Origin: Actinomycetota bacterium
Lineage (GTDB): Bacteria > Actinomycetota > Actinomycetes > Streptosporangiales > Streptosporangiaceae
Reading direction: 5' to 3'
NCBI GenBank assembly: GCA_027314515.1
Contig: DAHVAR010000030.1
Span: 1 to 64,000, forward strand
DNA: 64,000 nt
In this document: one piece after another, positions 23,357 to 32,375 of the stretch
Layout of the letters: each line of letters starts with the position of its first letter
How positions within the stretch are numbered: position 1 is the stretch's first letter
The notes under the pieces: generated by a model
Told to the model about the DNA's origin: nothing
Seen by the model: the letters and a program-made list of their open reading frames with translations, nothing else
Database searches by the model: none
Program-made: the position numbers and the translations under genes

Positions 23357-24769
23357 CTACCAGGCCGCTATCAGGTCAGCCGGGATGAAGACAGCGTCGG
23401 CATGCGCAGTGGACGCTCCGGATCGGGAGACCGCGATGAGCGGGACCGGGTCGGAGGTAATCCGGCTGCGGTGGCGCTGGAGTGCTACAAGGTCGTGGTC
23501 GTCGAACCGCGCTGCCTCCAGCCACTTTACCGAGCCAAGGAACAGCAGGTGCGAAGCGACGGGTTCCCGGTCGGCGCCGACGATGTCAATCTCGACGTCG
23601 TTGCTGCGCGTCCAGTAGCCGCCGACCACCGGCGCGGCGGGAATGCCACGGGCGGGCAGCAGGCGCGCGAGCGCTTCGCGGATCAGGGGCTCGACCGCCC
23701 GACCGCGCCAGGCGGTCCAGCTTCGCTCGATCCTGGCCAGCGTCAGGTCCGAGCGCATCCGGTCCACCTCGGCCAGGTGCGGGCCGAGAAACGCGAGCCA
23801 GAACCGAAAATAGGAATCGGTGATCCGATACCTGCGCTCCTTCGACGGGGACAGGCTGACCGGCAGTTCCCCGGCCACTGCACCTTTGCTGATCAGCAGG
23901 TCGGCGGCGCGAGTAAGCGTGGAATGGGCGATGCCCCCGGCGGCTCGGGCGATATTGGTGAAAGTTCGCTCCCCGCTCCCGATCGCCGCCAGGACTATCC
24001 GCGCCTGCGCCTGGTCCGGGAACTCGGCTGCGAGCGAAAGCTGCGCGGATACCACCAGCGGGCTCACCGGGTTGGCCAGCTCACGGGCGAGAAAGGACCG
24101 CACATCCTCGCCCTGCAGCCACCGGGCGCAGATGATCGGCAGCCCGCCGGTGACCAGAGCAGCGTCAAAAGCCTCGGCGGCAGGCAGCCCCGCCACTGCC
24201 GCGACGTCCGCCGGGTTCAGCGGTCCTACCGTCAGCTGCGTGCCGCGCTGGTGGAACGGACGGCCGTAAGAAGTGAGGGCCTCCATCATCGACAGGTCAG
24301 ATCCGATCAGGATGAGCAGAACCGGCTTGCGGGACAGCTCTCGGTCCCACGAGCGCTGCAGCACGCTCTCGAATGCGCCGTCCGGGTCCATCAGGTAGGG
24401 CATCTCATCCAGGACGACGATGCTCGGCCCGTGTTCGGGGAGCACTCCAGCAAGCTGGCGCAGCGCCGCGGCCCAGTTTCCCGGCACTGCCTCGGCGAAG
24501 ACATGCGCGGCGGGAAGCGTGGAGAGGCGCACCGACTCGCCGAACTCTCCCAACGGGCCGCCGCCGAAACCGATCTCCGCGGTGTAGAACACGCTCGGTA
24601 CCTGCTGCTGCTCGATGAATTCTTCAACAAGCGCAGACTTGCCGATCCGCCGGCGCCCCTGGACAATGACGCACTTGCCCGGCCGGGCCGCTCCAGCTTG
24701 CTGCCGGACCTCAGCCAGCATGGCGTCAAGCAGAGCCAGCTCGCGCCGCCGCCCCACGAAGCCTGCCAC
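23357..24769 (-). CDS. ATPase_2/DUF234 P-loop ATPase, paralogue of the 11.7-kb gene
   Basis: A 470-residue protein with the same plan as the gene at 11689: FVGRRRELALLDAML, Walker A in VQGRRRIGKSALVEEF, Walker B in IVVLDEMPYLMD, a GSDLSMMEAL strand, a winged helix and a DUF234 C terminus. The nuclease-like core reads VEIDIVGAD ... LFLGSVKWLE, so the Glu of the ExK motif seen in the first copy (GESKW) is replaced. I chose the GTG at 24767-24769, aligned with the first copy's start and behind GGGAGG; a longer GTG start at 24850 exists. Function unknown. Confidence 0.8.
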   Translation of the reverse strand: MAGFVGRRRELALLDAMLAEVRQQAGAARPGKCVIVQGRRRIGKSALVEEFIEQQQVPSVFYTAEIGFGGGPLGEFGESVRLSTLPAAHVFAEAVPGNWAAALRQLAGVLPEHGPSIVVLDEMPYLMDPDGAFESVLQRSWDRELSRKPVLLILIGSDLSMMEALTSYGRPFHQRGTQLTVGPLNPADVAAVAGLPAAEAFDAALVTGGLPIICARWLQGEDVRSFLARELANPVSPLVVSAQLSLAAEFPDQAQARIVLAAIGSGERTFTNIARAAGGIAHSTLTRAADLLISKGAVAGELPVSLSPSKERRYRITDSYFRFWLAFLGPHLAEVDRMRSDLTLARIERSWTAWRGRAVEPLIREALARLLPARGIPAAPVVGGYWTRSNDVEIDIVGADREPVASHLLFLGSVKWLEAARFDDHDLVALQRHRSRITSDPVPLIAVSRSGASTAHADAVFIPADLIAAW

Positions 24770-24781
24770 AGTCCTCCCGAG

Positions 24782-24819
24782 ACTATCTCCATGAATACTT
24801 CTTATTGAGATACTATCTC
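24782..24819 (-). promoter_or_regulatory. Operator-like repeats and -10 region upstream of the second ATPase
   Basis: GAGATACTATCTC (24807-24819) is a perfect dyad around one central base. Half of it, ACTATCTC, recurs at 24782-24789, exactly 30 bp away (three helical turns). On the minus strand the dyad contains TAGTAT, a good TANNNT -10. The arrangement suggests a repressor site over the promoter, as at the first ATPase gene, though the sequences differ. Confidence 0.5.
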
Positions 24820-24888
24820 TTATGGAAGCATCATCGAGCGCTCGTTCCACTTGCTGCTTGATCCTGCGCCGCCGACTCCCCGATCCTC

Positions 24889-25419
24889 TCAGCCGACGCG
24901 CTTGAGCTGGGCTGACAGGTGCGACTGCAATGGCTGGCCGACAGCGGCCATGTCGTAGGCCCAGCCGAGATCGGCGCCGATCAGCCCGTACAGCCGCTTG
25001 CCCGCGGTCACTTCCTTGGCCGTCGCGGTACGGACGACGGCGTCGGTGGCCATCTCGATCTTGGTCCCGGTGATCTGGCCGAGGTAGATCTCGCTGATGC
25101 CGGTCGGATGTGCCAGCAGGACCTCAAGCCCGCCGCCGGGCTGCGGCCGCCAGAAGCCCGATTCCATCGCGAGCGGCCGGCCGATCGTGCCGTCCTGCGC
25201 CAGCAGCCAGGTGCGGCTGGTGTAGATAAGGAACCCCTTGCCATTGTGGCTGAAGCTGATCTCCTGGCCGAAGTTCGCGCTCTCGATCGTGGGGTAGCCG
25301 ACCACGCCGGCGCCTTCCCACCGGCCCAGCAAGAACCGGACCGGCGCCAGCGCCGGATGCACCTCGAACTCCTCCGGCAGCGAACCGGCCGCCCGGCTAT
25401 CGGGCTTGTCAGTCTCCAC
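24889..25419 (-). CDS. Nitrobindin-like heme-binding beta-barrel protein (DUF1794/THAP4-like)
   Basis: A 176-residue protein with LGRWEGAGVVGYPTI near residues 31-45 (the GxWxGxG barrel motif) and a C-terminal SHLSAQLKR whose His (about residue 167) matches the proximal heme ligand of nitrobindins. Family members bind ferric heme and can isomerise peroxynitrite. It is encoded downstream of, and overlapping by 11 bp, a small membrane-protein gene. Confidence 0.85.
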   Translation of the reverse strand: METDKPDSRAAGSLPEEFEVHPALAPVRFLLGRWEGAGVVGYPTIESANFGQEISFSHNGKGFLIYTSRTWLLAQDGTIGRPLAMESGFWRPQPGGGLEVLLAHPTGISEIYLGQITGTKIEMATDAVVRTATAKEVTAGKRLYGLIGADLGWAYDMAAVGQPLQSHLSAQLKRVG

Positions 25420-25552
25420 TGTCGCTCCCCTGCGGTGAGCCGGCGCCAGGCCGGCGCGTGATCCAGAACAGCGCGGCGACCCCGGCGATGCCGAGCAATG
25501 CCACCAGCGCGAACGAAGCCACCACGATAACGCTGCTCACCATTGCGGACAT
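25409..25552 (-). CDS. Small single-span membrane protein
   Basis: A 47-residue protein with one strong transmembrane helix (VIVVASFALVALLGIAGVAA) followed by WITRRPGAGS and an acidic tail. Its end overlaps the nitrobindin-like gene start by 11 bp, so the two are probably co-translated. I chose the ATG at 25550-25552 as the start nearest the helix. No family recognised. Confidence 0.5.
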   Translation of the reverse strand: MSAMVSSVIVVASFALVALLGIAGVAALFWITRRPGAGSPQGSDSGD

Positions 25553-25639
25553 GCTGCGGAGTGTATGCAGCCAGGCAACGGCGCGGCCCGCTGCCACGCC
25601 GCGCCCCGCCGGAGCGGCTCAAGGGCTATCGTGCAATGC

Positions 25640-26005
25640 ATGGCCGAGCGCTCTCTGGTGGTGAAGTTGACAGCAGGCAAAGATGAGCCGGAGCGGTGCA
25701 ACCAGGCGCTGACCGTCGCCGCCGCGGCGGCTGCCAGCGGCGTGCCGGTTACTCTCTGGCTCACCGGCGAGGCATCATGGTTTGCCCTCCCGGATGGTTG
25801 CCCGGACCTGTCGCTGCCCCATGCCACTCCGCTGCCTGACCTGTTCGCAGCCGTGCTCGGCGCCGGGCGGGTAACGCTGTGCACGCAGTGCGCGGCCCGC
25901 CGGGACATCACCGAGGACGACGTTGTCGACGGCGTCCGGATAGCCGGGGCCACGACGTTCGTAGCCGAGATCCTCGCCAGCGGAGCCCAGGCCCTCGTCT
26001 ACTGA
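25640..26005 (+). CDS. DsrE-family protein
   Basis: A 121-residue protein with SLVVKLTAGKDEPERCNQAL, then ASGVPVTLWLTGEASW and VTLCTQCAARRDI, consistent with the DsrE/DsrF-like fold. DsrE proteins often bind or transfer sulfur through a conserved Cys; candidate cysteines are those in LCTQCAARR. The downstream ATG at 25640 is the best start. It diverges from the nitrobindin pair and converges with gatD. Confidence 0.72.
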   Translation: MAERSLVVKLTAGKDEPERCNQALTVAAAAAASGVPVTLWLTGEASWFALPDGCPDLSLPHATPLPDLFAAVLGAGRVTLCTQCAARRDITEDDVVDGVRIAGATTFVAEILASGAQALVY

Positions 26006-26015
26006 GCGGCCGACG

Positions 26016-26783
26016 TCAGCGGCCGACGGCTGCGAGCCGTTCCCGCCGAAGCCGGCTCGCCCACTCCTCGGCGTCCGGGTCGAGCGGCTGCAGTGGCCCG
26101 ACAGCCCAGCTCAGCAGGAGGTCAGCCAGGCCCGGATTGCGAGCCAGGGCCGGCCCGTGCAGGTAGGTGCCGAGTACCTTCCCCGCGTATGCTCCCTCGG
26201 TGCCGTCGCCGTTCCCGACGCCCAGCGTCACCCTGGCGAGCGGGCGGGCGCCGGATCCGAGCCTGGTGACGCCCTGATGATTCTCGAAGCCGGTCAGCCG
26301 CGGCACGCCGAGCGACGGGTCGACGTCGGCGACTACCTCGCCGACCCCGCGCCGGTCACCGCGCCCGCTGCTGATGTCGAGGATGCCGAGGCCGGCTACC
26401 CGCTCGCCCTCGACGCCGCCGAAGGAGTCGCCGATCACCTGGTAGCCGGCGCAGACGGCAAACACGACGGCACCCCGGCTGGCGGCGCTGGCAAGGCCGC
26501 CGTCGGCCCGCAGCCGGTTCGCCGCCAGGATCTGCGGCAGGTCCTCCCCGCCGCCGATCAGGTAGATGTCGCCCTGTCCGGGTACCGGCTGATCCGCGTT
26601 GACCTCGATGGCCTCGACCTCGATGCCGCGCAGTTCGGCGCGGCGCCGGAGAACCAGCAGGTTGCCCCGGTCGCCGTAGGTGCTCAGCAGGTCCGGGTAC
26701 ACCCAGACGAGCCTCAGCTTGCGGTCGCCGCCAGCCGGGCCGGGCATACTGCCGTCCGCCGTGCGGCCCGCGCCGTCCGTCAT
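26016..26783 (-). CDS. gatD: GatD, glutaminase subunit of lipid II isoglutaminyl synthase
   Basis: A 255-residue CobB/CobQ-like glutamine amidotransferase: YPDLLSTYGDRGNL, the nucleophile elbow FAVCAGYQVIGDSF (Cys), and the catalytic His in LGTYLHGPAL. GatD supplies ammonia from glutamine to MurT, which amidates the alpha-carboxyl of D-Glu in lipid II. It lies 32 bp downstream of murT, the usual partnership. Confidence 0.93.
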   Translation of the reverse strand: MTDGAGRTADGSMPGPAGGDRKLRLVWVYPDLLSTYGDRGNLLVLRRRAELRGIEVEAIEVNADQPVPGQGDIYLIGGGEDLPQILAANRLRADGGLASAASRGAVVFAVCAGYQVIGDSFGGVEGERVAGLGILDISSGRGDRRGVGEVVADVDPSLGVPRLTGFENHQGVTRLGSGARPLARVTLGVGNGDGTEGAYAGKVLGTYLHGPALARNPGLADLLLSWAVGPLQPLDPDAEEWASRLRRERLAAVGR

Positions 26784-26815
26784 CGTGCCCTTCCCCGTCT
26801 CACGTTGCCCGGATC

Positions 26816-28054
26816 TTATTCGGCCCTGCCGAGAATCACCCGGATATGCTGGAACGCGGTGTAGTTGGCGATCACGTCGAGTTCGCTACCGGTTACCAGG
26901 TCCACGGCGGCGTCGATTCCGTCGGCCAGCTCGAACGGAACCTGGTCAGCCTCAAGCCGGACCGCGACGTCAAGGCGCCGTTCGCCGGTGACGAAGACGG
27001 GCCGGCCACGCAGCACCCGGTAGTCGACATCCCACAGCCACGAGGTGTCCTTGCCATCGGGCATCTGGGCGTTCACTGCCAGCAGCACCGGGACCGGGCT
27101 GGCGGCCAGGACGTCAAACGCCTCCAGCCAGCCGGCCGGGTTCTTCGCCAGCAGCAGCCGGACGAGCCGGCCGTGCCGCTGCACCTGGGTGTAACGGCCG
27201 GCTACCGACTTGACCTCGCGCAGGCATGGCAGCGCTCGCTCGGCCGCGGCGCCGAAGTGAGCTGCCACGGCCAGCGCGACCACGGCGTTGGAGCGGTTCG
27301 CCCGGCCCGGCAGGGCCAGGCTGAGCTCATGCTTCTGCCCGGCCTCGTCGACGACCGAATCCCCGCTCAGCGCCCAGCGCGTCGCCGGCCGGGCGAATCC
27401 GCACTCGCCGCAGCGCCAGCCGCGTTCGTCGCGGCACAGGTGCGAGCCGCACTCCGGGCAGCACCATGAGTCCTCGTGCCACCGCTGGCCGGCCGCCACC
27501 CAGGTGACGCGCGGCGCGGCCGACGCGGCCCAGGCGATCAGCGGGTCATCGGCGTTCGCGATGACCGTGCAGTCCGCGGCAGCGGCCAGCGCCTGCCGCC
27601 ACTGCCGCGCGGTGAGCCAGATCTCCGCGGCCCGGTCCATCTGGTCGCGGCTCAGGTTCAGCAGCACGACCACCCGCGGGCTGGTGGCCTCGATCACCGT
27701 CGGCAGGTACCGCTCGTCGGTCTCCAGCACCGCGTACGGCGCGTCCGGCGCGCGGCCGAGCGCTGACGCCAGGCCGGCCTCCATGTTCGCCCCGAAGGCG
27801 TTGCTCGCCACTTCCTGGCCGAGCGCGCCGAGCCCCGCGGTGATCAGCCGGGTCGTGGTGGTCTTGCCGTTAGTCCCGGTGACCAGCACCACCTTGCGGC
27901 CGGCGGCGAGCAGCCGGAGCAGCCCAGGCTCGACCCGAAGGCCAAGCAGGCCGCCGATCACCGAGCCGTCGCCACGGCCGGTCAGCCGGGACACCCGGCC
28001 CGCGGCACCGCCGACAGCGGTCGCGACGCGCGCGCGGAGCGGAAGCTTGGTCAT
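26816..28054 (-). CDS. murT: MurT, lipid II isoglutaminyl synthase ligase subunit
   Basis: A 412-residue Mur-ligase-like ATPase with the P-loop VTGTNGKTTTTRL, ETDERYLP, LLNLSRDQMDR and a C-terminal DUF1727 region. A four-Cys zinc ribbon, CCPECGSHLC ... CGECGF, lies near residues 208-233 and is typical of MurT. With GatD it converts D-Glu to D-iGln in peptidoglycan precursors on the inner membrane face. It follows the HerA-like ATPase gene by 11 bp. Confidence 0.94.
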   Translation of the reverse strand: MTKLPLRARVATAVGGAAGRVSRLTGRGDGSVIGGLLGLRVEPGLLRLLAAGRKVVLVTGTNGKTTTTRLITAGLGALGQEVASNAFGANMEAGLASALGRAPDAPYAVLETDERYLPTVIEATSPRVVVLLNLSRDQMDRAAEIWLTARQWRQALAAAADCTVIANADDPLIAWAASAAPRVTWVAAGQRWHEDSWCCPECGSHLCRDERGWRCGECGFARPATRWALSGDSVVDEAGQKHELSLALPGRANRSNAVVALAVAAHFGAAAERALPCLREVKSVAGRYTQVQRHGRLVRLLLAKNPAGWLEAFDVLAASPVPVLLAVNAQMPDGKDTSWLWDVDYRVLRGRPVFVTGERRLDVAVRLEADQVPFELADGIDAAVDLVTGSELDVIANYTAFQHIRVILGRAE

Positions 28055-28065
28055 GACGGCCGATG

Positions 28066-31000
28066 CTATCCGGCAACCGGATCTGGCTCGCGCGCCGCTG
28101 AGCCGCTGGCGAGGTCGTCAGCGCCGACGATGAACCGCCTCGGCCAGGACAGCACGGCCTCCAGCCAGCCGGTCACGCCCATCTCGCCAGCCGCCTTCCG
28201 TAGCTGGCCGCGATGGCTGACGCCGATCGCGACAGTGGCCAGGTCATCGATGAAGGCAACCTGATCGTCCTCGCCGAGCAGCGCCGTCCAGGCAACGATC
28301 CGGTTAGCCGGGACTTCCATGGAGAGCGGATGACGGCGCAGGCCGCTGATCCGCTGGCCGACCTTGACGTCAGCCCGGCCGGCAAGGTCAGGCATCGAGT
28401 AATCCAGTGCCGGAGCAGCCGCGAACGGGTCCGGCGCCGGGCCGTCGAGCGGGCACACCCGCTCAAGCTCATGCAGCCACTGCAGTTGCGGGATCACCCA
28501 GGTGGTGCCGGGCATCGTTCCCGCGCCCTTGCCGCCGTCCAGCATCGCCGCCGCCGACGCCGCGCAGGCCGCAGACAGCCCGGCCGGGTCGTAGCTCTCG
28601 GACAGCGCCTGGCCGCGGCCGAGTACGGCGCGGTCGATCGCGGTCGCGAGGGCGCACTCACGCGTCCGCTCGGCCAGCCCGGCCCAGCGCTGGCGCAGCG
28701 GCACCGGCACCCGCGGCCGCGGCCGGTTGACGAGGTGGGCCAGCACGTACACCTCTGACCACACGCGCAGCCAGGCGTCCTGCGTCGACCGGGCGACCAG
28801 GTCCCCGGCCCGGATCTCCACCAGCGTGCAGGGCCGCTCCTGCGTGCATGCCTGCCCGCAGGCTGCCGACCGGCGCCCGGCCAGCGGCGGCGCCGCCGTC
28901 CGGGCGGCCTGACCCGGCCCGGCCCGGCCCTCCCGGTCTCCGCCGAACGGCACCAGGACCCGCATCGGCCGGTCCATGCCGTCGGTGAAGACCGCAGCCT
29001 CGCCGGGCGGCAGCGACACCACCTGCCGCGACTGATCGTCATCCAGGTTCATGGTGGCGCCGACAAGCTGGCGGTCGTCAGCCGCGGGCAGCCGGTGCAG
29101 CACTTTCAGCGCGGTGTTCTTGACCGCATCGGGCACCAGCTTGGCCGGGATCTGCTCGGCGATCACCACGCCCTCGCCGTAGGCGCGGATCTCGGCGAGC
29201 AGCCCGGCGAAGAGCTCGACCGCGTGCGCGCTGGCCCCGTCTCGCCCGGCCCGCAGCAGCCGGTGCGCCTCCTCCAGCACGATGACATGGCGCAGGCCGT
29301 CGGCCGGGTCCGTCTTCGAGCGCAGCCGCAGGTGCTCGACGATCCGGATGATCAGCGTGCCGATGACGAACGCCTTGTCCTCGTCGTTCGCGACGTCCTC
29401 GAGAGCGAGCACTACGTTCCGGTCCAGCAGCGCCGCGACGTCGGCCGGATGGCCGCCCTCGAAGAACCGGCCGGCCGAGCCGGTGCGCAGCGACCGCAGC
29501 CGCACGTCGACGAACCCGCGCATGTCGGCTTGCAGCTCCCGGCCGTAGCCGACGTCCTCGATCACCGCCAGCGCCGCCGTCTGGAGCCTGGCCAGGGTCG
29601 GCACGGTGGGCGGCACGTCCAGGTCGGCCCGCCCGGCCCCGGTCTGCGGGTCCCAGCCGCACTCGGTGTACACGCGCTGCAGGGCCTGCGACATGATCTG
29701 CGGGAATGGCTCGTGAGCGTCGAACGCGGCCAGGAACAGCGCCCGCACCATGTCGATGTGCGCTTGCACCGGATAACCCGGCTCCGGCGCCAGCGGATTG
29801 ACCGACAGCGGAACCGCCTCGGGGTCTGCCGGGTTGATCAGCGTCACCTCGCGGCCTGCCCCGGTCCCGACAGCAGCGGCAGCCGCCGCGCCCGGAGCAG
29901 CCAGCCGCGCCGCCATCGCCGCATACTCGGACTTGACCGGCTCGATTGCCAGCCAGCCGATCCCGGCGGCGGTCAGCTGCTCGAGCATGTGCCGTACCGT
30001 CTGCGACTTGCCGGACCCGGTAGCGCCCGTTACCAGGGCATGCCGGTTCAGCGTCGTCAGCGGTACCCGCAGCGTCCCTACCGGGCGATCCTGGCCGTCC
30101 AGGATCTGCCCTAGCTCGATGGCCTGCTCTCCGCCGACCTCGCTGGTGACGTCGAAATAACCCGGCCGCATGACCCGGACACCGGGGACCTCGCCGCGTG
30201 GCAGCCCGGTCAGCGCGGCCAGCGCGCCCGCGGTCGCGGCGAACGGAACCATCGAGCCATCCACGGGATCGGCCAGCTTGGTCGCCAGCACGTCGGCGAA
30301 CTCCTGCGCGCCATCGGGGCAGCGCAGCCGGTACGGGTGCGCGCTCAGGTCCGCCGACCCGACCAGCACCGGGGCGATCAGCTGCAGGTCCCGCTCGGTG
30401 GCCGCGCCCGCCAGCACCCGCACGTTCCATAGCCCGGCTTCGCGGAACGCGTCCAGTTCGGCGAGCCGCCGCTCGGCCCTGTCGGCCTCGAACCGGGCCT
30501 GCTCGTCGTCGTACTGGCGCAACACGGTGAGCCGGTTCCGCAACTCGGCGGTCTCGGCATCGAGCAGATCGACCGGATCAGCCACGATCAGCCAGCCGAA
30601 TGGCCGGCCCATCAGCGTCTGCAGCGCGGACTCGAACAGGGTAGGCAGCGCTGAGCCATCCCTGCCGGGGGCCGGCAGCGCGGGGCCGTGCTGCCGGACA
30701 GCGTCGCCGCTCAGCGGAACCTGCCGGCCGGGACACGGCGCCCAGACGAGCTGGTCGAGATCGGCAAGCATGTTGCCCTCGATGGCCACGCCGCGCGCGC
30801 CCCAGGGAAACAGCAGCTCGACCGTCGGCGAGCCAGCCGGGTCCGCGGCCGGGGCCGACCTCGACGGCGCGAACCCGGACCGCGCTTCACCGGCCCCTGC
30901 CGCACCGGCCCCTGCCGCACCGGAGGGTGCCGCACCGGAGGGTGCCGGGCCGCCGGGCGGCCGGTCACCCGGCTCCTCATGCCCGGACGCCGGACCGGAC

Positions 31001-31386
31001 GCCGCCTCACCAGACGTCGCCTCACCAGACGTCGCCTCACCTACCGTCGCGCCAGCAGACGACTGCCCTGCGGCAGCCTCCGGGTCGGTCTTCCCAGTCG
31101 CCTTGCCCGGCGCGGTCGCGTCCGGGCTTGCCTGACCGGCGAGCCGGGCCGGCCTGCCCGGCTCAGGCAACGGCCCGGCCGTCGTGATCAGCTCAAGCGG
31201 CGCGCCGTCGCCCCGCGACAGCCAGCCGGCGATGAACGGCCGGCGGTGCCGCGCGGCGTGCAGCGCCGCAGGCAGCACCGAGGCGTAGTCGCCGGCGGCT
31301 GTGCCGCCACTGCCGCGGGCATTGACGGCCATGACCCGGTACCACAGCGCGGTCGCGCTGCCTCCCACCCCTGCCGCCTCTGCCAT
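28066..31386 (-). CDS. Large HerA/FtsK-type ATPase with disordered insert
   Basis: A 1106-residue protein. Residues about 1-80 are a conserved-looking N-terminal domain. Residues 85-190 are an Ala/Gly/Pro-rich insert with tandem repeats (GEATSGEATSGEAASG). Around residue 460 a HerA/VirB4-type motor begins, with Walker A VTGATGSGKSQTVRHML and Walker B HVIVLEEAHRLL, then EQIPAKLV and an arginine-finger-like segment. A Cys cluster, CGQACTQERPC, follows near residue 880. Such hexameric ATPases pump DNA or protein. It is encoded with two degenerate TraG-like proteins, suggesting a membrane translocation apparatus of unknown substrate. Confidence 0.8.
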   Translation of the reverse strand: MAEAAGVGGSATALWYRVMAVNARGSGGTAAGDYASVLPAALHAARHRRPFIAGWLSRGDGAPLELITTAGPLPEPGRPARLAGQASPDATAPGKATGKTDPEAAAGQSSAGATVGEATSGEATSGEAASGPASGHEEPGDRPPGGPAPSGAAPSGAAGAGAAGAGEARSGFAPSRSAPAADPAGSPTVELLFPWGARGVAIEGNMLADLDQLVWAPCPGRQVPLSGDAVRQHGPALPAPGRDGSALPTLFESALQTLMGRPFGWLIVADPVDLLDAETAELRNRLTVLRQYDDEQARFEADRAERRLAELDAFREAGLWNVRVLAGAATERDLQLIAPVLVGSADLSAHPYRLRCPDGAQEFADVLATKLADPVDGSMVPFAATAGALAALTGLPRGEVPGVRVMRPGYFDVTSEVGGEQAIELGQILDGQDRPVGTLRVPLTTLNRHALVTGATGSGKSQTVRHMLEQLTAAGIGWLAIEPVKSEYAAMAARLAAPGAAAAAAVGTGAGREVTLINPADPEAVPLSVNPLAPEPGYPVQAHIDMVRALFLAAFDAHEPFPQIMSQALQRVYTECGWDPQTGAGRADLDVPPTVPTLARLQTAALAVIEDVGYGRELQADMRGFVDVRLRSLRTGSAGRFFEGGHPADVAALLDRNVVLALEDVANDEDKAFVIGTLIIRIVEHLRLRSKTDPADGLRHVIVLEEAHRLLRAGRDGASAHAVELFAGLLAEIRAYGEGVVIAEQIPAKLVPDAVKNTALKVLHRLPAADDRQLVGATMNLDDDQSRQVVSLPPGEAAVFTDGMDRPMRVLVPFGGDREGRAGPGQAARTAAPPLAGRRSAACGQACTQERPCTLVEIRAGDLVARSTQDAWLRVWSEVYVLAHLVNRPRPRVPVPLRQRWAGLAERTRECALATAIDRAVLGRGQALSESYDPAGLSAACAASAAAMLDGGKGAGTMPGTTWVIPQLQWLHELERVCPLDGPAPDPFAAAPALDYSMPDLAGRADVKVGQRISGLRRHPLSMEVPANRIVAWTALLGEDDQVAFIDDLATVAIGVSHRGQLRKAAGEMGVTGWLEAVLSWPRRFIVGADDLASGSAAREPDPVAG

Positions 31387-31493
31387 GCTGCGTGCTTACC
31401 AGGCCGGAGTGCGGAGTGCTACCGGATTGCGGCCAAATGCCCAGCGCAGCGCCCCGCGTGGACGGCCCGGCGGTCGCTGCCTGAGGCCGGCGT

Positions 31494-32333
31494 TCACAGC
31501 TCGACCGTGCCGCTGATGCGGGTAATGGCATCGCCGCCCACCCAAACCGTGCCGTCGGCGCTCGCGGTGATGCGCACTTGCCCGTTCCGGCCAAGGACGG
31601 TACCTTGCCGCACCAGGTACGGCGCGGCCGCTCGCCCGGAGGAAATCAGCCATTGCGCCAGCGAGGCGTTCAGGCTGCCGGTGACGGGATCCTCGTCGGT
31701 GGCGCCAAGCTTGGGCGTGAATGCGCGCACCTCGAACGCGGCCGGGCCGCCGGGCGGATAGGGCCCGGCGATGCCGATGTCCAGGTCGGTCGGGCCGGGC
31801 CGGACGGCTAGCACCGCCTCGGCGCTGTGCAGCAAGACCGCGATCCAGCCCGGCCCGTTGTCCGCCCATTGCAGGTCGGCGATCTCGTCCCGGCCGATGC
31901 GCAGTATCCCGGCGACCCTGGAGGCGAGCGGCTCGTCGACCGGGCCCGAACGCACCAGCGGCGGAGCGGCGAACGCCAGGCCGACGGCATCTCGCCGGAT
32001 CGTGACCAGCCCCGCACCGCACTGCTGGACCACCACGCCCGGCCTGCGTGGCTGGCCGCCAGCCTCCAGCCAGGCGTGGCAGGTGCCGAGCGTGGGATGA
32101 CCGGCGAACGGCAACTCCTGGCCCGGCGTGAAGATCCGCACCTGGTAGTCGGCCTGGTCGTCGCCGGGCGCGAGGACGAACGTGGTCTCGGACAGGTTCG
32201 TCCAGTTGGCGAACTGGCTCATCTCATCCGCATCGAGCCCGTCGGCGCCGAGCACGACCGCGAGCGGGTTGCCGCGGTACGGCGCCCCGGCGAAGACATC
32301 AACCTGGCGGAACTGCCTCAGCATGGGCTTCAT
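31494..32333 (-). CDS. PhzF-family isomerase-like protein
   Basis: A 279-residue PhzF/diaminopimelate-epimerase-fold protein: QVDVFAGAPYRGNPLAVVLG at the N terminus, the family glutamate in NLSETTFVL (about residue 48), LPFAGHPTLGTCH and the DEDPVTGSLN loop. PhzF enzymes isomerise trans-2,3-dihydro-3-hydroxyanthranilate, but most genomic members have unknown substrates. There is no phenazine cluster here. It sits between two ATPase-like genes, with short gaps of 42 and 107 bp; a functional link to them is not evident. Confidence 0.87.
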   Translation of the reverse strand: MKPMLRQFRQVDVFAGAPYRGNPLAVVLGADGLDADEMSQFANWTNLSETTFVLAPGDDQADYQVRIFTPGQELPFAGHPTLGTCHAWLEAGGQPRRPGVVVQQCGAGLVTIRRDAVGLAFAAPPLVRSGPVDEPLASRVAGILRIGRDEIADLQWADNGPGWIAVLLHSAEAVLAVRPGPTDLDIGIAGPYPPGGPAAFEVRAFTPKLGATDEDPVTGSLNASLAQWLISSGRAAAPYLVRQGTVLGRNGQVRITASADGTVWVGGDAITRISGTVEL

Positions 32334-32375
32334 CCTGCCAGATCGGCGCTGCCGGCTATCAACCCGGAAACGACG

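Noticed and set aside
23321-24808. 495-codon plus-strand open frame opposite the second ATPase gene
   Set aside because: The minus-strand protein has full Walker and DUF234 motifs; this frame has none.
29078-30430. 450-codon minus-strand frame inside the HerA-like gene
   Set aside because: It is a second frame within an in-frame ATPase gene that has clear Walker motifs.
31494-32333. Phenazine biosynthetic cluster suggested by a PhzF homologue
   Set aside because: No other phz gene is present; PhzF-like proteins are common outside phenazine clusters.
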